This document shows positions 1 to 8,167 of a DNA stretch of 64,000 nucleotides, one piece after another. Both the position numbers and the translations under genes were made by a program. This stretch comes from Physcocola sp002396385. GTDB lineage: Bacteria > Bacteroidota > Bacteroidia > Bacteroidales > Paludibacteraceae. The stretch lies in the NCBI GenBank assembly GCA_946535435.1, contig CAMNDM010000012.1, forward strand, positions 18,463-82,462. Reading direction: 5' to 3'. The notes under the pieces were generated by a model. That model saw nothing but the letters and a program-made list of their open reading frames with translations, had not been told where the DNA came from and did not search any database. Each line of letters opens with the position of its first letter. Positions within the stretch are counted from its first letter, which is position 1.

Positions 1-734
1 CCAAAATAAACCAATATAAGGAAGAGATGGATGATGATGGCTGAGAACAACACCAGGAAGATGCCGAACGACTCTTCTGGTACTAACGGTATGATGCTTT
101 CTGCTCCGAAACGGATGGCCACTATAAAGAAGACAACCGCACACATTCCGGCCAACAGCAGAATGCCGGGAAACCCTTCACGGTAAAGCATAACGAAGAG
201 GGCGAATGTGACAAGCGCCGAACCTGTCTCGTTTTGAAGGATGATGATGACACATGGTAGAAACATGATTAGTGCCACCAGCGATGCGTCTATAACGCGC
301 TTCCGGGTAAAGCCCCTCCCACTCATAAAGTCGAAGCCGCCCATCAGCTTGGCCAGGGCCAGACATGTGGCCGTTTTGGCGAACTCGGCGGGTTGCAGGT
401 TGACTGGTCCTAGCACCAGCCACGAGCGTGAACCTTTAATGTCGGGCGCTATCACCAGCGTTATCAGTAGCAAGATGATGATTCCCCCATAAAAACCATA
501 GGCAAAAACACTGTACATCTCACCATCGAGCAGCAGTATCATTCCTCCAATGAATACGGCCAGACCAATCCATAGCAACTGTTTGCCGTAGCGGTAGTCG
601 ATGTCCCAGAATACGGTGTCTTCAAAGTTGTACGATGCACCGTATATGCACACCCAACCGCATATTACCAATATGAGGTAGAGGGCGACAATCCACCAAT
701 CTATACTTTTGAAGAAGTTCCTTCTGCGTGACAT
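1..734 (-). CDS. rodA: RodA, SEDS-family peptidoglycan glycosyltransferase (3' end outside window)
   Basis: The frame opens with ATG at 734 (MSRRRNFFKSIDWW) and stays open to the window edge, giving about 244 codons of a protein normally near 480 residues. It is hydrophobic with several membrane segments and has the SEDS-type stretch GSRSWLVLGPVNLQPAEFAK. In this family RodA polymerises glycan strands for side-wall growth together with the class B PBP2. The gene follows mrdA by 21 nt as the last visible gene of the purH-mreBCD-mrdA-rodA operon. Family and gene order agree, so the call is firm; only the missing C-terminus is unknown. Confidence 0.93.
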   Translation of the reverse strand, partial: MSRRRNFFKSIDWWIVALYLILVICGWVCIYGASYNFEDTVFWDIDYRYGKQLLWIGLAVFIGGMILLLDGEMYSVFAYGFYGGIIILLLITLVIAPDIKGSRSWLVLGPVNLQPAEFAKTATCLALAKLMGGFDFMSGRGFTRKRVIDASLVALIMFLPCVIIILQNETGSALVTFALFVMLYREGFPGILLLAGMCAVVFFIVAIRFGAESIIPLVPEESFGIFLVLFSAIIIHLFLILVYF

Positions 735-755
735 TTTTATGCTTTTGGATGTTTT

Positions 756-2639
756 TTATTTATGTGTTTTTGCTGTCGAAGGAATAACAGGTGCCAAACT
801 TGGCAACAAGTTCGATTCCTTTAACCAGGTCTCCCAGTACTGCCGTTTAGGGGTCTCAATTTGCCCGTTCAGGTATTTTTCGGTCATCAGGGCCGCTATT
901 GGAGCTGCCCACGTGGCACCGAAACCGGCGTTTTCCACCACTACGCATATTGCTATTTTGGGGTCGTCTTTGGGGGCGAACGAAATGAACAGGGCGTGGT
1001 CTTTCCCGTGTGGGTTTTCGGCGGTTCCCGTTTTTCCGCACATACCCAGGGCGTCGTTCCTGATCCAATAGGCGGTACCGTGTTGTACCACCTGCTCCAT
1101 ACCGTCGATGACCGGACCGAAATGTTTCGGATTGATGGTGCTGACGTGCTTGTTAGTGAAAGCGGTGTCGATGGTAGTTCCGGCTATGCTCTTGATGAGG
1201 TGGGGAGTATAGTAGTAACCCTTGTTGGCAATAACTGCCGCCAGATTGGCTAGCTGGATGGGGGTTGTAAGTATTTCACCCTGTCCGATGGCGTCTGAAA
1301 TGATGGTGGTCGCTTTCCAATGGCGCTCGCCGTATATTTTGTTGTAGACACCCGCATTGGGTATGTAGCCGCGTTTCTCGCTAGGTGCGTCAGTGCCGAG
1401 GCGGTAGCCGAATCCCATCGATACTAGGTGCTTTTTCCATGTTTCGAATCCGTTGGCGGCTCCCTTGTATTTGGGGTGGTCTATCATGTCTTTAAAGCCG
1501 TAGCAGAAGTAGGCGTTACACGACAGTTTGATGGCGTTAATCAGGTCGAGCGAGCCGTTGTGGTGGCAGCCTACGGTCAGACGTCCGGCATGGAAACCGT
1601 GTGTGCACGAGTAGCATTTGTTGGCGTTTACGAACCCCTCTTGCATCAGTACCAGTGTGTTGGCGGTTTTGAAGGTGGAACCCGGAGGGTAGGTCGCCTG
1701 TACGGTTCGGTCGAACAACGGTTTGTAAGGGTTTTTTACCAGTTTTAGGAATTCTTTGCTTCGTTTGCGGCCTACCAGTAGCGAAGGGTCGTAGGTTGGT
1801 GCTGAAACCATGGCGAGGATTTCACCGGTCTTGGGCTCTATGGCGACAATACTTCCCACTTTGTTGGCCATCAGTTGCTCGCCATAGGCTTGCAGGTCAA
1901 TGTCGATGGTGGTGGTAATGTCGCTTCCCGCAATAAAGGGTACGTCTTTTGCACCGTCTTCAAATCGGCCTTTCTTCCGGCCGTGTGCGTCGCGAAGCCA
2001 TATCTTCACGCCTTTCTGCCCGCGTAGGTAGGTCTCGTAGGTGCGTTCCAATCCGCTTAGGCCGATAAAGTCGCCCGGTTGGTAGTAGGTGTCGTTATCT
2101 TTCTGTTTGCGTTTGAGCTGTTCGGCCGATATTTCGCCGAGGTCGCCCAACAAGAGGGCTCCGCACGGGTAGCTGTAGTTGCGGAGTGTGCGCTTTCGAA
2201 CGCTGATTCCTTTGAAACGGAACAACTTTTCTTGGAACGGAGCGAATTCTTCGTCCGAGAGTTGGCTCATGAAGGTTTGTGGCGTATAGGGCGAGTAACC
2301 GGGTATGAGCCTTATTTTTTTCATCCGCTCTTCGAAGGTGGCCCGGTCAATGTCGAGCGCGTTGCAGAAACTGGCTGTGTCGATGCCTTTGGCGTCGCGG
2401 ACAGTTATCAGAATGTCGTAGGCGTCTTTGTTGAAGGCGATGGCTTTCCCGTTCCGGTCTTTAATGACGCCGCGTGGCGGATAGGTTATTTCTTTGTAAA
2501 AGGCGTTGTTGTCGGCTTGGTCGCGGTAGCTGGTGTCCATAATCTGCAGTACAAACATGCGCGCCACATAAATGGCCACCACTAATAACATGAAGCCGCC
2601 AATGACGTATTTCCTGTTTTGATATGGGTCGTTTACCAT
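756..2639 (-). CDS. mrdA: Penicillin-binding protein 2 (MrdA), transpeptidase of the elongasome
   Basis: 627 residues, usual for PBP2. One N-terminal membrane segment (about residues 11-33) precedes the PBP dimer domain and the transpeptidase domain. The catalytic motifs are intact: SxxK at S321-K324 in YPPGSTFK, SxN at S373-N375 in SCNAYF, and KTG at about 536-538. It crosslinks peptidoglycan in the periplasm as partner of RodA. It lies between mreD and rodA, the classic shape-operon order in Bacteroidetes. Nothing is unusual. Confidence 0.96.
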   Translation of the reverse strand: MVNDPYQNRKYVIGGFMLLVVAIYVARMFVLQIMDTSYRDQADNNAFYKEITYPPRGVIKDRNGKAIAFNKDAYDILITVRDAKGIDTASFCNALDIDRATFEERMKKIRLIPGYSPYTPQTFMSQLSDEEFAPFQEKLFRFKGISVRKRTLRNYSYPCGALLLGDLGEISAEQLKRKQKDNDTYYQPGDFIGLSGLERTYETYLRGQKGVKIWLRDAHGRKKGRFEDGAKDVPFIAGSDITTTIDIDLQAYGEQLMANKVGSIVAIEPKTGEILAMVSAPTYDPSLLVGRKRSKEFLKLVKNPYKPLFDRTVQATYPPGSTFKTANTLVLMQEGFVNANKCYSCTHGFHAGRLTVGCHHNGSLDLINAIKLSCNAYFCYGFKDMIDHPKYKGAANGFETWKKHLVSMGFGYRLGTDAPSEKRGYIPNAGVYNKIYGERHWKATTIISDAIGQGEILTTPIQLANLAAVIANKGYYYTPHLIKSIAGTTIDTAFTNKHVSTINPKHFGPVIDGMEQVVQHGTAYWIRNDALGMCGKTGTAENPHGKDHALFISFAPKDDPKIAICVVVENAGFGATWAAPIAALMTEKYLNGQIETPKRQYWETWLKESNLLPSLAPVIPSTAKTHK

Positions 2640-2686
2640 GTTTTGTACTTGTTTTCTTGTCGGAGAAAAGTGGGGTGCCCGACTTG

Positions 2687-3202
2687 TTATTCGTTTTTAC
2701 TGTGCCGGTATTTGAAGTATTCTACGCTGAAAATCAACAGCATGGTAATCAGTACCGATTCAATCGTCTTTACTGTTGTTTGTCCGGCCTGGTTGAGTGA
2801 TCCGCTTTCTAAAAAATAGAACAGGGTGTGGTGAATGGTTACCATGGCTGCCGCATATTGCAGATAGCGCGAGCGGCCGAATGTCTGGAACGAGGGTGTC
2901 AGCGACGAAATGTCCGAAGGCCCGAGTGCCTTGCTGATCCAGCGTTTCAGATAGGCTATTAAAACGCAGGCGGTAGAATGGATGCCGGGCGTGCTCGAAA
3001 AAATGTCGACGACCAATCCGGTGGCGAATGCGGTCAGCAGTAGTGTTATGCGGTTCATATCGGTCGGCAGGTCGATGATGAAGAGAATAAAGAGGAACGG
3101 TGTTCCCAACTGAAGGTAGTCGATTCCGTTCAGCACCAGCACCTGTACTGCGATAAGGAGCACCCACTCCGTAATCAGATTTATGTTTAGGAAGCTATTC
3201 AT
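2687..3202 (-). CDS. mreD: Rod shape-determining protein MreD
   Basis: 171 residues, almost entirely hydrophobic, with about five to six predicted membrane helices, as expected for MreD. Its start overlaps the end of mreC by 8 nt, which implies translational coupling. MreD is a small integral membrane part of the MreBCD elongation complex. Sequence conservation in this family is weak, so the call rests on length, hydrophobicity and position between mreC and mrdA. Confidence 0.88.
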   Translation of the reverse strand: MNSFLNINLITEWVLLIAVQVLVLNGIDYLQLGTPFLFILFIIDLPTDMNRITLLLTAFATGLVVDIFSSTPGIHSTACVLIAYLKRWISKALGPSDISSLTPSFQTFGRSRYLQYAAAMVTIHHTLFYFLESGSLNQAGQTTVKTIESVLITMLLIFSVEYFKYRHSKNE

Positions 3203-4040
3203 TGGCAGTGCCCTCCCTTTCCAGTTTTTTCATTTCTTCGGCGTTCTTAAAGTCAATGATGTCTACATAGACCAGTTTGCTGAAGTCGGGACCTAGGCCG
3301 ACCTTCAGGTTTAAGAGTTGGTCTTTGCCGCGTTCGTTCTTCTCAATCCGCCCTACGAAAACACCTTCGGGAAATATAGAAGAGTAACCGCTGGTGAGTA
3401 TGGTATCGCCTTTTGCTATCGGAATGTAGCTTGGAACATCTTCCAAACTGGCATAGCGGTAGTCGTCGCCTTTCCACACCAGAGTGCCGGTTTGGCTCTT
3501 GTCTTTTACCTTTACGCTGATGCGGCTCGAAACGTTCAGCACCGGTATCACTAACGAAAAGTGTTCGCTCACCGCACTTACAATGCCTACTACACCTGCC
3601 TGGCAGACGACGCCCATTTCCGGACGCACGCCTTCTGCCGACCCTTTGTCGAGGGTTAGATAGTTGTGCGCCTTGGTGAAGGTGGCGTTTACCACACGTG
3701 CCGACATGAAAGAGTAATTGTTATCTTCGGCAACCTTCTTGCGCTTGGCGTAGGTCGAGTCTTCGCGGAAGTATTCCAAAGCCTTGTTCGATGCGTAAAG
3801 CTGAGTCTTCAGCATGGCGTTCTCGCGTGCCAGTTCCCAATTGGTGTTGCCCAATTCAATGTAGTCGGTAATGGAACTACGCATTTCGTAAAGTCTGCCG
3901 GCTATTGTGTTGCTGGCATTCAGGTATTGCCCGTGCTGAAAACTGTTGAAACTGAAGTACAGCATAAGGCTGAGCAGCTCCAACAACACAAAGACAAAGA
4001 AGGTTTTAAATATGATAAAAAATCGGATGAGCGTTTCCAT
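3195..4040 (-). CDS. mreC: Rod shape-determining protein MreC
   Basis: 281 residues. An N-terminal membrane helix (about 10-32) is followed by a coiled-coil stretch (about 55-105) and the beta-rich MreC domain, which includes LDKGSAEGVRPEMGVVCQAG and GDTILTSGYSSIFPEGVFVG. MreC is a periplasmic scaffold linking MreB to PBP2. It is 115 nt downstream of mreB, the largest gap in the operon, and that gap contains a hairpin. It overlaps mreD. Confidence 0.95.
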   Translation of the reverse strand: METLIRFFIIFKTFFVFVLLELLSLMLYFSFNSFQHGQYLNASNTIAGRLYEMRSSITDYIELGNTNWELARENAMLKTQLYASNKALEYFREDSTYAKRKKVAEDNNYSFMSARVVNATFTKAHNYLTLDKGSAEGVRPEMGVVCQAGVVGIVSAVSEHFSLVIPVLNVSSRISVKVKDKSQTGTLVWKGDDYRYASLEDVPSYIPIAKGDTILTSGYSSIFPEGVFVGRIEKNERGKDQLLNLKVGLGPDFSKLVYVDIIDFKNAEEMKKLEREGTANE

Positions 4041-4067
4041 CGCTTTGCTAATGCCTATTTAACAACA

Positions 4068-4099
4068 AAAAACACGTTGCCTTCTGCAGCGTGTTTTAT
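4068..4099 (-). terminator. Hairpin with T-run between mreB and mreC (possible attenuator)
   Basis: The stem pairs AACACG (4071-4076) with CGTGTT (4090-4095). Read on the minus strand a run of six T follows, as in an intrinsic terminator. It sits inside the shape operon, so partial termination could make mreB transcripts more abundant than mreCD-mrdA-rodA transcripts. That function is inferred. Confidence 0.5.
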
Positions 4100-4155
4100 G
4101 TTTGTTATTCGTTAAAGAGTAACGTTTGCTGTGAGTGGGTTCCACTTCGGCCTTT

Positions 4156-5175
4156 TTAACGAATCAAGAACGAGAACTTGTCGGTGTTCTTGAGGGCTAC
4201 GCCTGTGCCCCGGACCACTGCGTGCAATGGGTCGTCGGCAATGTGGAATTGGATACCAATCTTGTTGGTGAGACGTTTGTCTAAACCGCGGAGCAATGCT
4301 CCACCACCTGCCAGCCATATACCCTTGCGGACAATGTCGGCATATAGTTCAGGCGGGGTCTGTTCCAATGCGCTCAGTACGGCTGCTTCAATTTTCGATA
4401 TCGATTTCTCGATACAGTGAGCAATCTCCTGATACGATACCGGTACCTCCATAGGGAGGGCGGTCATACGGTTCGGACCATGCACAATGTAGTCTTCTGG
4501 TGGGTCTTCAAGGGTTGTGAGTGCGGAGCCTACGTTGATTTTGATAAGCTCGGCAGTGCGTTCGCCCACCTTGATGTTGTGCTGGCGGTTCATGTATTCG
4601 ATGACGTCGGCTGTCAAGTCGTCGCCTGCTATTCGGATGGAGTTGTTAGAGACGATACCGCCCAAGGCGATAACGGCAATTTCAGTGGTACCGCCACCTA
4701 TATCTACAATCATGTTGCCTTCTGGCATCTCGACATCGATACCTATACCGATTGCAGCGGCCATTGGCTCATAAATCATATACACTTCGCGTCCGCCCGA
4801 TTTCTCGGAAGAGTCGCGTACGGCGCGCATTTCCACTTCTGTACTTCCAGAAGGTATACCCACGACCATTTTGAGGGCGGGGTCGAACAAGAGGTTCTTT
4901 GAAACGGCCATCTTTATCAGACCGCGCATCATTTTCTCTGCTGCGTCGTAGTCCGATATAACGCCATCGCGCAATGGACGTACGGTCCTGATGTTCTCGT
5001 GCGTCTTACCATGCATTTGCTGGGCTTTTGCCCCCAATGCTATCATATTTTTACTGCTACGGTCAATGGCGACAATAGACGGTTCGTCAACCACAATCTT
5101 GTCGTTGTGGATGATGACCGTATTGGCGGTGCCAAGGTCCATCGCAATTTCCTGTGTGAACGAAAATAAACCCAT
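4156..5175 (-). CDS. mreB: Actin-like cell-shape protein MreB
   Basis: 339 residues, full length. The actin-fold nucleotide motifs are clear: DLGTANTVI near the N-terminus, DIGGGTTEIAV in the middle and LAGGGALLRGLD near the C-terminus. MreB forms membrane-associated filaments that guide lateral wall synthesis. It starts 27 nt after the purH N-terminal gene, so it is probably transcribed from the promoter upstream of that gene. Confidence 0.97.
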   Translation of the reverse strand: MGLFSFTQEIAMDLGTANTVIIHNDKIVVDEPSIVAIDRSSKNMIALGAKAQQMHGKTHENIRTVRPLRDGVISDYDAAEKMMRGLIKMAVSKNLLFDPALKMVVGIPSGSTEVEMRAVRDSSEKSGGREVYMIYEPMAAAIGIGIDVEMPEGNMIVDIGGGTTEIAVIALGGIVSNNSIRIAGDDLTADVIEYMNRQHNIKVGERTAELIKINVGSALTTLEDPPEDYIVHGPNRMTALPMEVPVSYQEIAHCIEKSISKIEAAVLSALEQTPPELYADIVRKGIWLAGGGALLRGLDKRLTNKIGIQFHIADDPLHAVVRGTGVALKNTDKFSFLIR

Positions 5176-5202
5176 TGTGTTGGATGGTTTTGTGCTAGGT
5201 TG

Positions 5203-5799
5203 TTATTTGCCTGCGAAGTATGCGTGAATATGGGTGTCGTAGTTTGAAGACACTCCGAATGCCTGTTCTGCGAACCATTTGCGTTCTGCCTTGCTGGTCG
5301 ATGCACCCTGCTTGTTGAGGATGTCGAGCAATGGCTTGTACTGGTTCTTGCTTGCTACGATGACAACATCGTTGAAGTTCTTTGCGGCTGCACGGATAAG
5401 CGAAATACCGCCTATGTCAATTTTCTCGATGATGTCGGCCTCGCTCGCACCGCTGGCTACGGTCTCCTCGAACGGATAGAGGTCTACAATGACGAGGTCG
5501 ATTTCTGGAATCTCGTATTGTGCCATCTGCTTCTGGTCGCTCTCAAGTTCGCGGCGGCCCAAAATACCTCCGAAAATTTTTGGATGGAGGGTCTTCACGC
5601 GGCCTCCCAATATCGATGGGTAGGTGGTGAACGATTCTACTGACTTGCAGGGTACGCCAAGCGATTCAATGAAACTCTGGGTGCCTCCTGTTGAAATCAG
5701 CTGAACTCCTTCTGCGTGGAGCTTCTTGATGATTTCGTCGAGGTTGTCTTTGTGGAAAACAGACACTAATGCTGTTTTTATTTTTTTCGTATCAGACAT
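5203..5799 (-). CDS. purH: IMP cyclohydrolase, stand-alone PurH N-terminal domain
   Basis: 198 residues that match only the N-terminal, MGS-like half of bifunctional PurH: LISTGGTQSFIESLGV, GGRVKTLHPKIFGGIL and KIDIGGISLIRAAAKNFNDV. The frame ends just past this domain (AYFAGK), where fused PurH would continue into the AICAR transformylase domain. It would catalyse ring closure of FAICAR to IMP, the last step of purine synthesis. The transformylase is encoded separately about 45 kb away (50788-51963). Gene position just before mreB matches the fused purH of related genomes as I recall them, so loss of the 3' half is a plausible origin. Confidence 0.9.
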   Translation of the reverse strand: MSDTKKIKTALVSVFHKDNLDEIIKKLHAEGVQLISTGGTQSFIESLGVPCKSVESFTTYPSILGGRVKTLHPKIFGGILGRRELESDQKQMAQYEIPEIDLVIVDLYPFEETVASGASEADIIEKIDIGGISLIRAAAKNFNDVVIVASKNQYKPLLDILNKQGASTSKAERKWFAEQAFGVSSNYDTHIHAYFAGK

Positions 5800-5856
5800 A
5801 ATGATTACTTTTTTCGAATTTTATGTATGAGATTGTCGTTTCTTACCTTTTATTTG

Positions 5857-5864
5857 CAAAAATA
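5857..5864 (-). promoter_or_regulatory. Promoter -7 box of the purH-mre operon
   Basis: On the minus strand this is TATTTTTG, matching the Bacteroidetes -7 consensus TAnnTTTG, about 58 nt before the purH ATG. No good -33 TTTG is visible at the usual spacing. Confidence 0.5.
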
Positions 5865-5919
5865 GAAAAAAGCGCTAATTATTGGCCGATTTGTCACTAT
5901 TTATTTTCCTATTTTAGCA

Positions 5920-7314
5920 TTATTTAAGTTGAAGGGTGTTCTGAAGGAAAAGACGTAACTCGTCGTTGGGTTCTGTACCCTTCGTCATCAAGAACTTTCC
6001 CTCTTTGTCGAGAAGCAGGTACGTGGGGATTCCTTTCACGTCGTAAACGTGCCGGAGGGCATCGGGGTTCGCCACCGTTGCGAATCGCATTTTTCCTTGG
6101 AATGGCTTTGCCATTCGCTTTGCGGTTTCCTTGTTGTCATACAGGAAGATATTGACTATTTCAAGGGCTCCGTCGTAGCTGTCGTGGAAACGGCGTAAAA
6201 CCTGCAGGTCGCGGCCTGTCTTCTCGAGGTTCGAGTTGCAGAAATTAAGATAGACAAACTTGCCTTTGAGGTCCGACAGTTTGAAGGTTTTCCCGTTCGC
6301 ATCGGTTGCCTCGAAATCGGGTGCCGGCGTGCCGATGTAGTTGACGCTGGTCTTGTTGATGAGGCCTTGTAGCAGTTCTCTGTTGTCCTTGTCCTTTATC
6401 ACGGTTCCCAGCGTCTGCAGCATGGTTATCACCTGGCTGCGGCTGAACTCTTGGAACGATGTCAGGTCGGCTACCAGTTTGATGGCGGCCAACTCGCGCA
6501 ACAGCGGATTGGTAATCTTGTAGCGGTGCCTTAAGATTTCCATCATCATTTTCGCATTGTTGTCTACCACCACACGCTTGAACAACTCATACTCTTCAGA
6601 ACCTATCTGCCCGACTATGAATTCGTTAAAGACGTTGTTGAAGGCGTCCCAAAAAGCGGGGTTGCTGTAATCGGCGCCAATGGCGTTTAGTTGTAGGATG
6701 ATGGTGTCTTGCATAGGTTGGTTCTCGCCAACGCACATGTTCAACAGCAAGATGTAGCGGTAGCTCTTGAATTTCTCTTGGAAGGGTTTCTTCAGGTCGG
6801 TGAAGATGTTCCTCAATTCCCTGACCGACTTCCTGAGCGAGTCGACATTCGAGCCATAGGTGATGTGCTTCATGGTGTAGAAGTCGAATGCGTCTTCAAA
6901 CTCCATCATCTGGTAGTTGAAGTCGCCACGGCGCATCCCCTCTATGGTTGCCAGATAGTCTTTTGGCGCGAAATAGGGATCCAGTTTCTCAAAGATAGTG
7001 CGTTCCCTGTATTCGGGTAAAGATATGGTATAACTCTCGCCCGGCTCAACATACAGGAATGCTTTCGTTACATCGGTGGGAATGAAGACTTGGAGGGTGT
7101 GGTCGGTCTCTATCTCAAATTTGAAAGACCCGTCGGCCGCTACGGTTGCCTGTCCGAGCTCTTCTTCCTCGTGCAGCACCTGCTCGCTATATGTGCGTAC
7201 GGCGATGGTCTTTCCTGCGAACGAGGGAGCGTTCCCGGAAATGACTGTCGTTTTGGCCGCAACATGCATGCCGAAGGCTGCTAACGCTATAATGCAGTAA
7301 CTTGTTTTCTTCAT
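5920..7314 (-). CDS. Exported TlpA-like thioredoxin-fold protein lacking the CXXC motif
   Basis: 464 residues with a signal peptide (MKKTSYCIIALAAFGMHVAA) and the layout of Bacteroidetes TlpA/DUF4369-type envelope proteins: an N-terminal beta domain, a helical middle and a C-terminal thioredoxin/AhpC-TSA domain from about residue 335 (GTPAPDFEATDANGKTFKLS). Where family members have WCxxC, this one reads YLNFCNSNLEKTG, so both redox cysteines are gone and the only nearby Cys sits at the usual Trp position. The cis-Pro loop (KGIPTYLLLD) is kept. It probably binds a partner or substrate rather than catalysing disulfide exchange. It has its own promoter and no obvious operon partner. Confidence 0.75.
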   Translation of the reverse strand: MKKTSYCIIALAAFGMHVAAKTTVISGNAPSFAGKTIAVRTYSEQVLHEEEELGQATVAADGSFKFEIETDHTLQVFIPTDVTKAFLYVEPGESYTISLPEYRERTIFEKLDPYFAPKDYLATIEGMRRGDFNYQMMEFEDAFDFYTMKHITYGSNVDSLRKSVRELRNIFTDLKKPFQEKFKSYRYILLLNMCVGENQPMQDTIILQLNAIGADYSNPAFWDAFNNVFNEFIVGQIGSEEYELFKRVVVDNNAKMMMEILRHRYKITNPLLRELAAIKLVADLTSFQEFSRSQVITMLQTLGTVIKDKDNRELLQGLINKTSVNYIGTPAPDFEATDANGKTFKLSDLKGKFVYLNFCNSNLEKTGRDLQVLRRFHDSYDGALEIVNIFLYDNKETAKRMAKPFQGKMRFATVANPDALRHVYDVKGIPTYLLLDKEGKFLMTKGTEPNDELRLFLQNTLQLK

Positions 7315-7350
7315 GGTGTGTAATCTCGGACTGGATTATGTTGAATATCG

Positions 7351-7358
7351 CAAATTTA
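7351..7358 (-). promoter_or_regulatory. Promoter -7 box of the TlpA-like gene
   Basis: TAAATTTG on the minus strand, matching TAnnTTTG, about 37 nt before the ATG at 7314. Confidence 0.5.
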
Positions 7359-7461
7359 ATTCAAATGTTTGTGATTTTTATACATATAACGATAAGTGTT
7401 GGTATAAATATGCGTCAAATTTGTTTTATTTAACTTAAAATAAGGTATGGCTGGTATTTAC

Positions 7462-7493
7462 TTTGCTTTCCAACAAAAAAACGTTTATTTTTG
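7462..7493 (+). promoter_or_regulatory. Strong promoter of the candidate small RNA
   Basis: A TTTG -33 element (7462-7465) and TATTTTTG -7 element (7486-7493) are separated by 20 nt, the ideal Bacteroidetes arrangement. Transcription should start near 7500. No convincing coding frame follows before a terminator at 7671-7706. Confidence 0.6.
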
Positions 7494-7499
7494 TATTTG

Positions 7500-7706
7500 C
7501 ATTCCGTCGTTTGTTGATGGTCGGTTTGCTCTCGTCCGCAATATTTGCGGAATCAGTGATTTTTGATAATTATTCTTTTGGTGGTTGCATTAGTCAAATG
7601 ATTAATGCATTTATATTCAATGTTCAATGTGTTATCTATTTTCTACGACAGGAAACAAATAACACTGGGGATGCAGGGAATTTGTGAAAATTCCCTGCAT
7701 TTTTAG
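7500..7706 (+). ncRNA. Candidate structured small RNA, about 205 nt
   Basis: A consensus promoter upstream and a perfect intrinsic terminator at the end define a transcript of about 205 nt. Between them are consecutive hairpins: TCCGCAA/TTGCGGA (7535-7551), TGCATTA/TAATGCA (7586-7609) and GTGTTAT/ATAACAC with an inner TTTC/GAAA stem (7629-7665). Open frames in the interval are short and have no recognisable product. It lies just upstream of tRNA-Pro. A 6S-like or other Bacteroidales structured RNA is possible, but I could not identify a known family by eye. Confidence 0.45.
7671..7706 (+). terminator. Intrinsic terminator of the candidate small RNA
   Basis: A 13-bp stem, ATGCAGGGAATTT with AAATTCCCTGCAT, is followed by a T-run. 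Confidence 0.75.
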
Positions 7707-7726
7707 TAAAATTCGAGCCTTGAAAA

Positions 7727-7758
7727 TTTGGTAGTATGGATTTTTATCGCTTATTTTG
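7727..7758 (+). promoter_or_regulatory. Promoter of the first tRNA-Pro gene
   Basis: TTTG (7727-7730) and TTATTTTG (7751-7758, one mismatch to TAnnTTTG) are 20 nt apart, 23 nt before the tRNA. Confidence 0.45.
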
Positions 7759-7781
7759 CACCGCAATTCCGAAAGGGTTAC

Positions 7782-7855
7782 CGAGATGTAGCGCAGTTGG
7801 CTAGCGCATCTGGTTTGGGACCAGAGGGTCGGGGGTTCGAATCCCTTCATCTCGA
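7782..7855 (+). tRNA. tRNA-Pro (anticodon TGG), copy 1
   Basis: 74 nt cloverleaf: acceptor stem CGAGATG/CATCTCG with discriminator A, D-arm with AGTTGGCTAG, anticodon stem TCTGG/CCAGA around loop TTTGGGA (anticodon TGG), and T-arm GGGGGTTCGAATCCCTT. CCA is not encoded. It is identical base for base to the copy at 8987-9060. Confidence 0.96.
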
Positions 7856-7859
7856 CTAT

Positions 7860-7892
7860 AAGCGACTTGATATTTCTTCAAGTCGCTTTTTG
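7860..7892 (+). terminator. Terminator after tRNA-Pro copy 1
   Basis: AGCGACTTGA pairs with TCAAGTCGCT and is followed by TTTT. Confidence 0.75.
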
Positions 7893-7910
7893 TTATCATT
7901 ATCTTTGTAT

Positions 7911-8167
7911 ATGGACGTTGATGACGATAAGGAACCGAACCCTGGTAAGAAAAAGCAGGTGAACGTGTTCCTAAGGGACCAGGAACGGAATATAGACGAT
8001 GCGGGGACAAATGACAGCCTCGCTATGCTTCCTTGCAAGCTGACGCCTGTTCTGTTGCCGATGTTGCCGATGCTGCTGGTGGTGCTGTGGCTTCTGCAGG
8101 TGATGAAGGTGATGCACTGTCAGAGATAGGAGGATTTATTGAAGGAATATTCGATGCATTTGGATAA
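7911..8167 (+). pseudogene. Small hypothetical gene, apparently frameshifted
   Basis: From ATG 7911 a charged N-terminus is read (MDVDDDKEPNPGKKKQVNVF ... DDAGTNDSLAMLPCKLTP). It then degenerates into a low-complexity Leu/Met run and stops at 8129. Another frame takes over around 8045-8060 with a plausible Ala/Gly/Asp-rich tail (VADVADAAGGAVASAGDEGD ... GGFIEGIFDAFG) and stops at 8167. One indel would join them into a protein of about 85 residues. I do not recognise the family. A TATCTTTG box at 7900-7907 sits almost on the start codon, suggesting a very short or absent leader. A sequencing error or a misread frame remains possible. Confidence 0.35.

Noticed and set aside
7463..7687. 74-codon plus-strand frame
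   Set aside because: Starts inside the promoter of the candidate small RNA and has no protein-like pattern; hairpins explain the region better.
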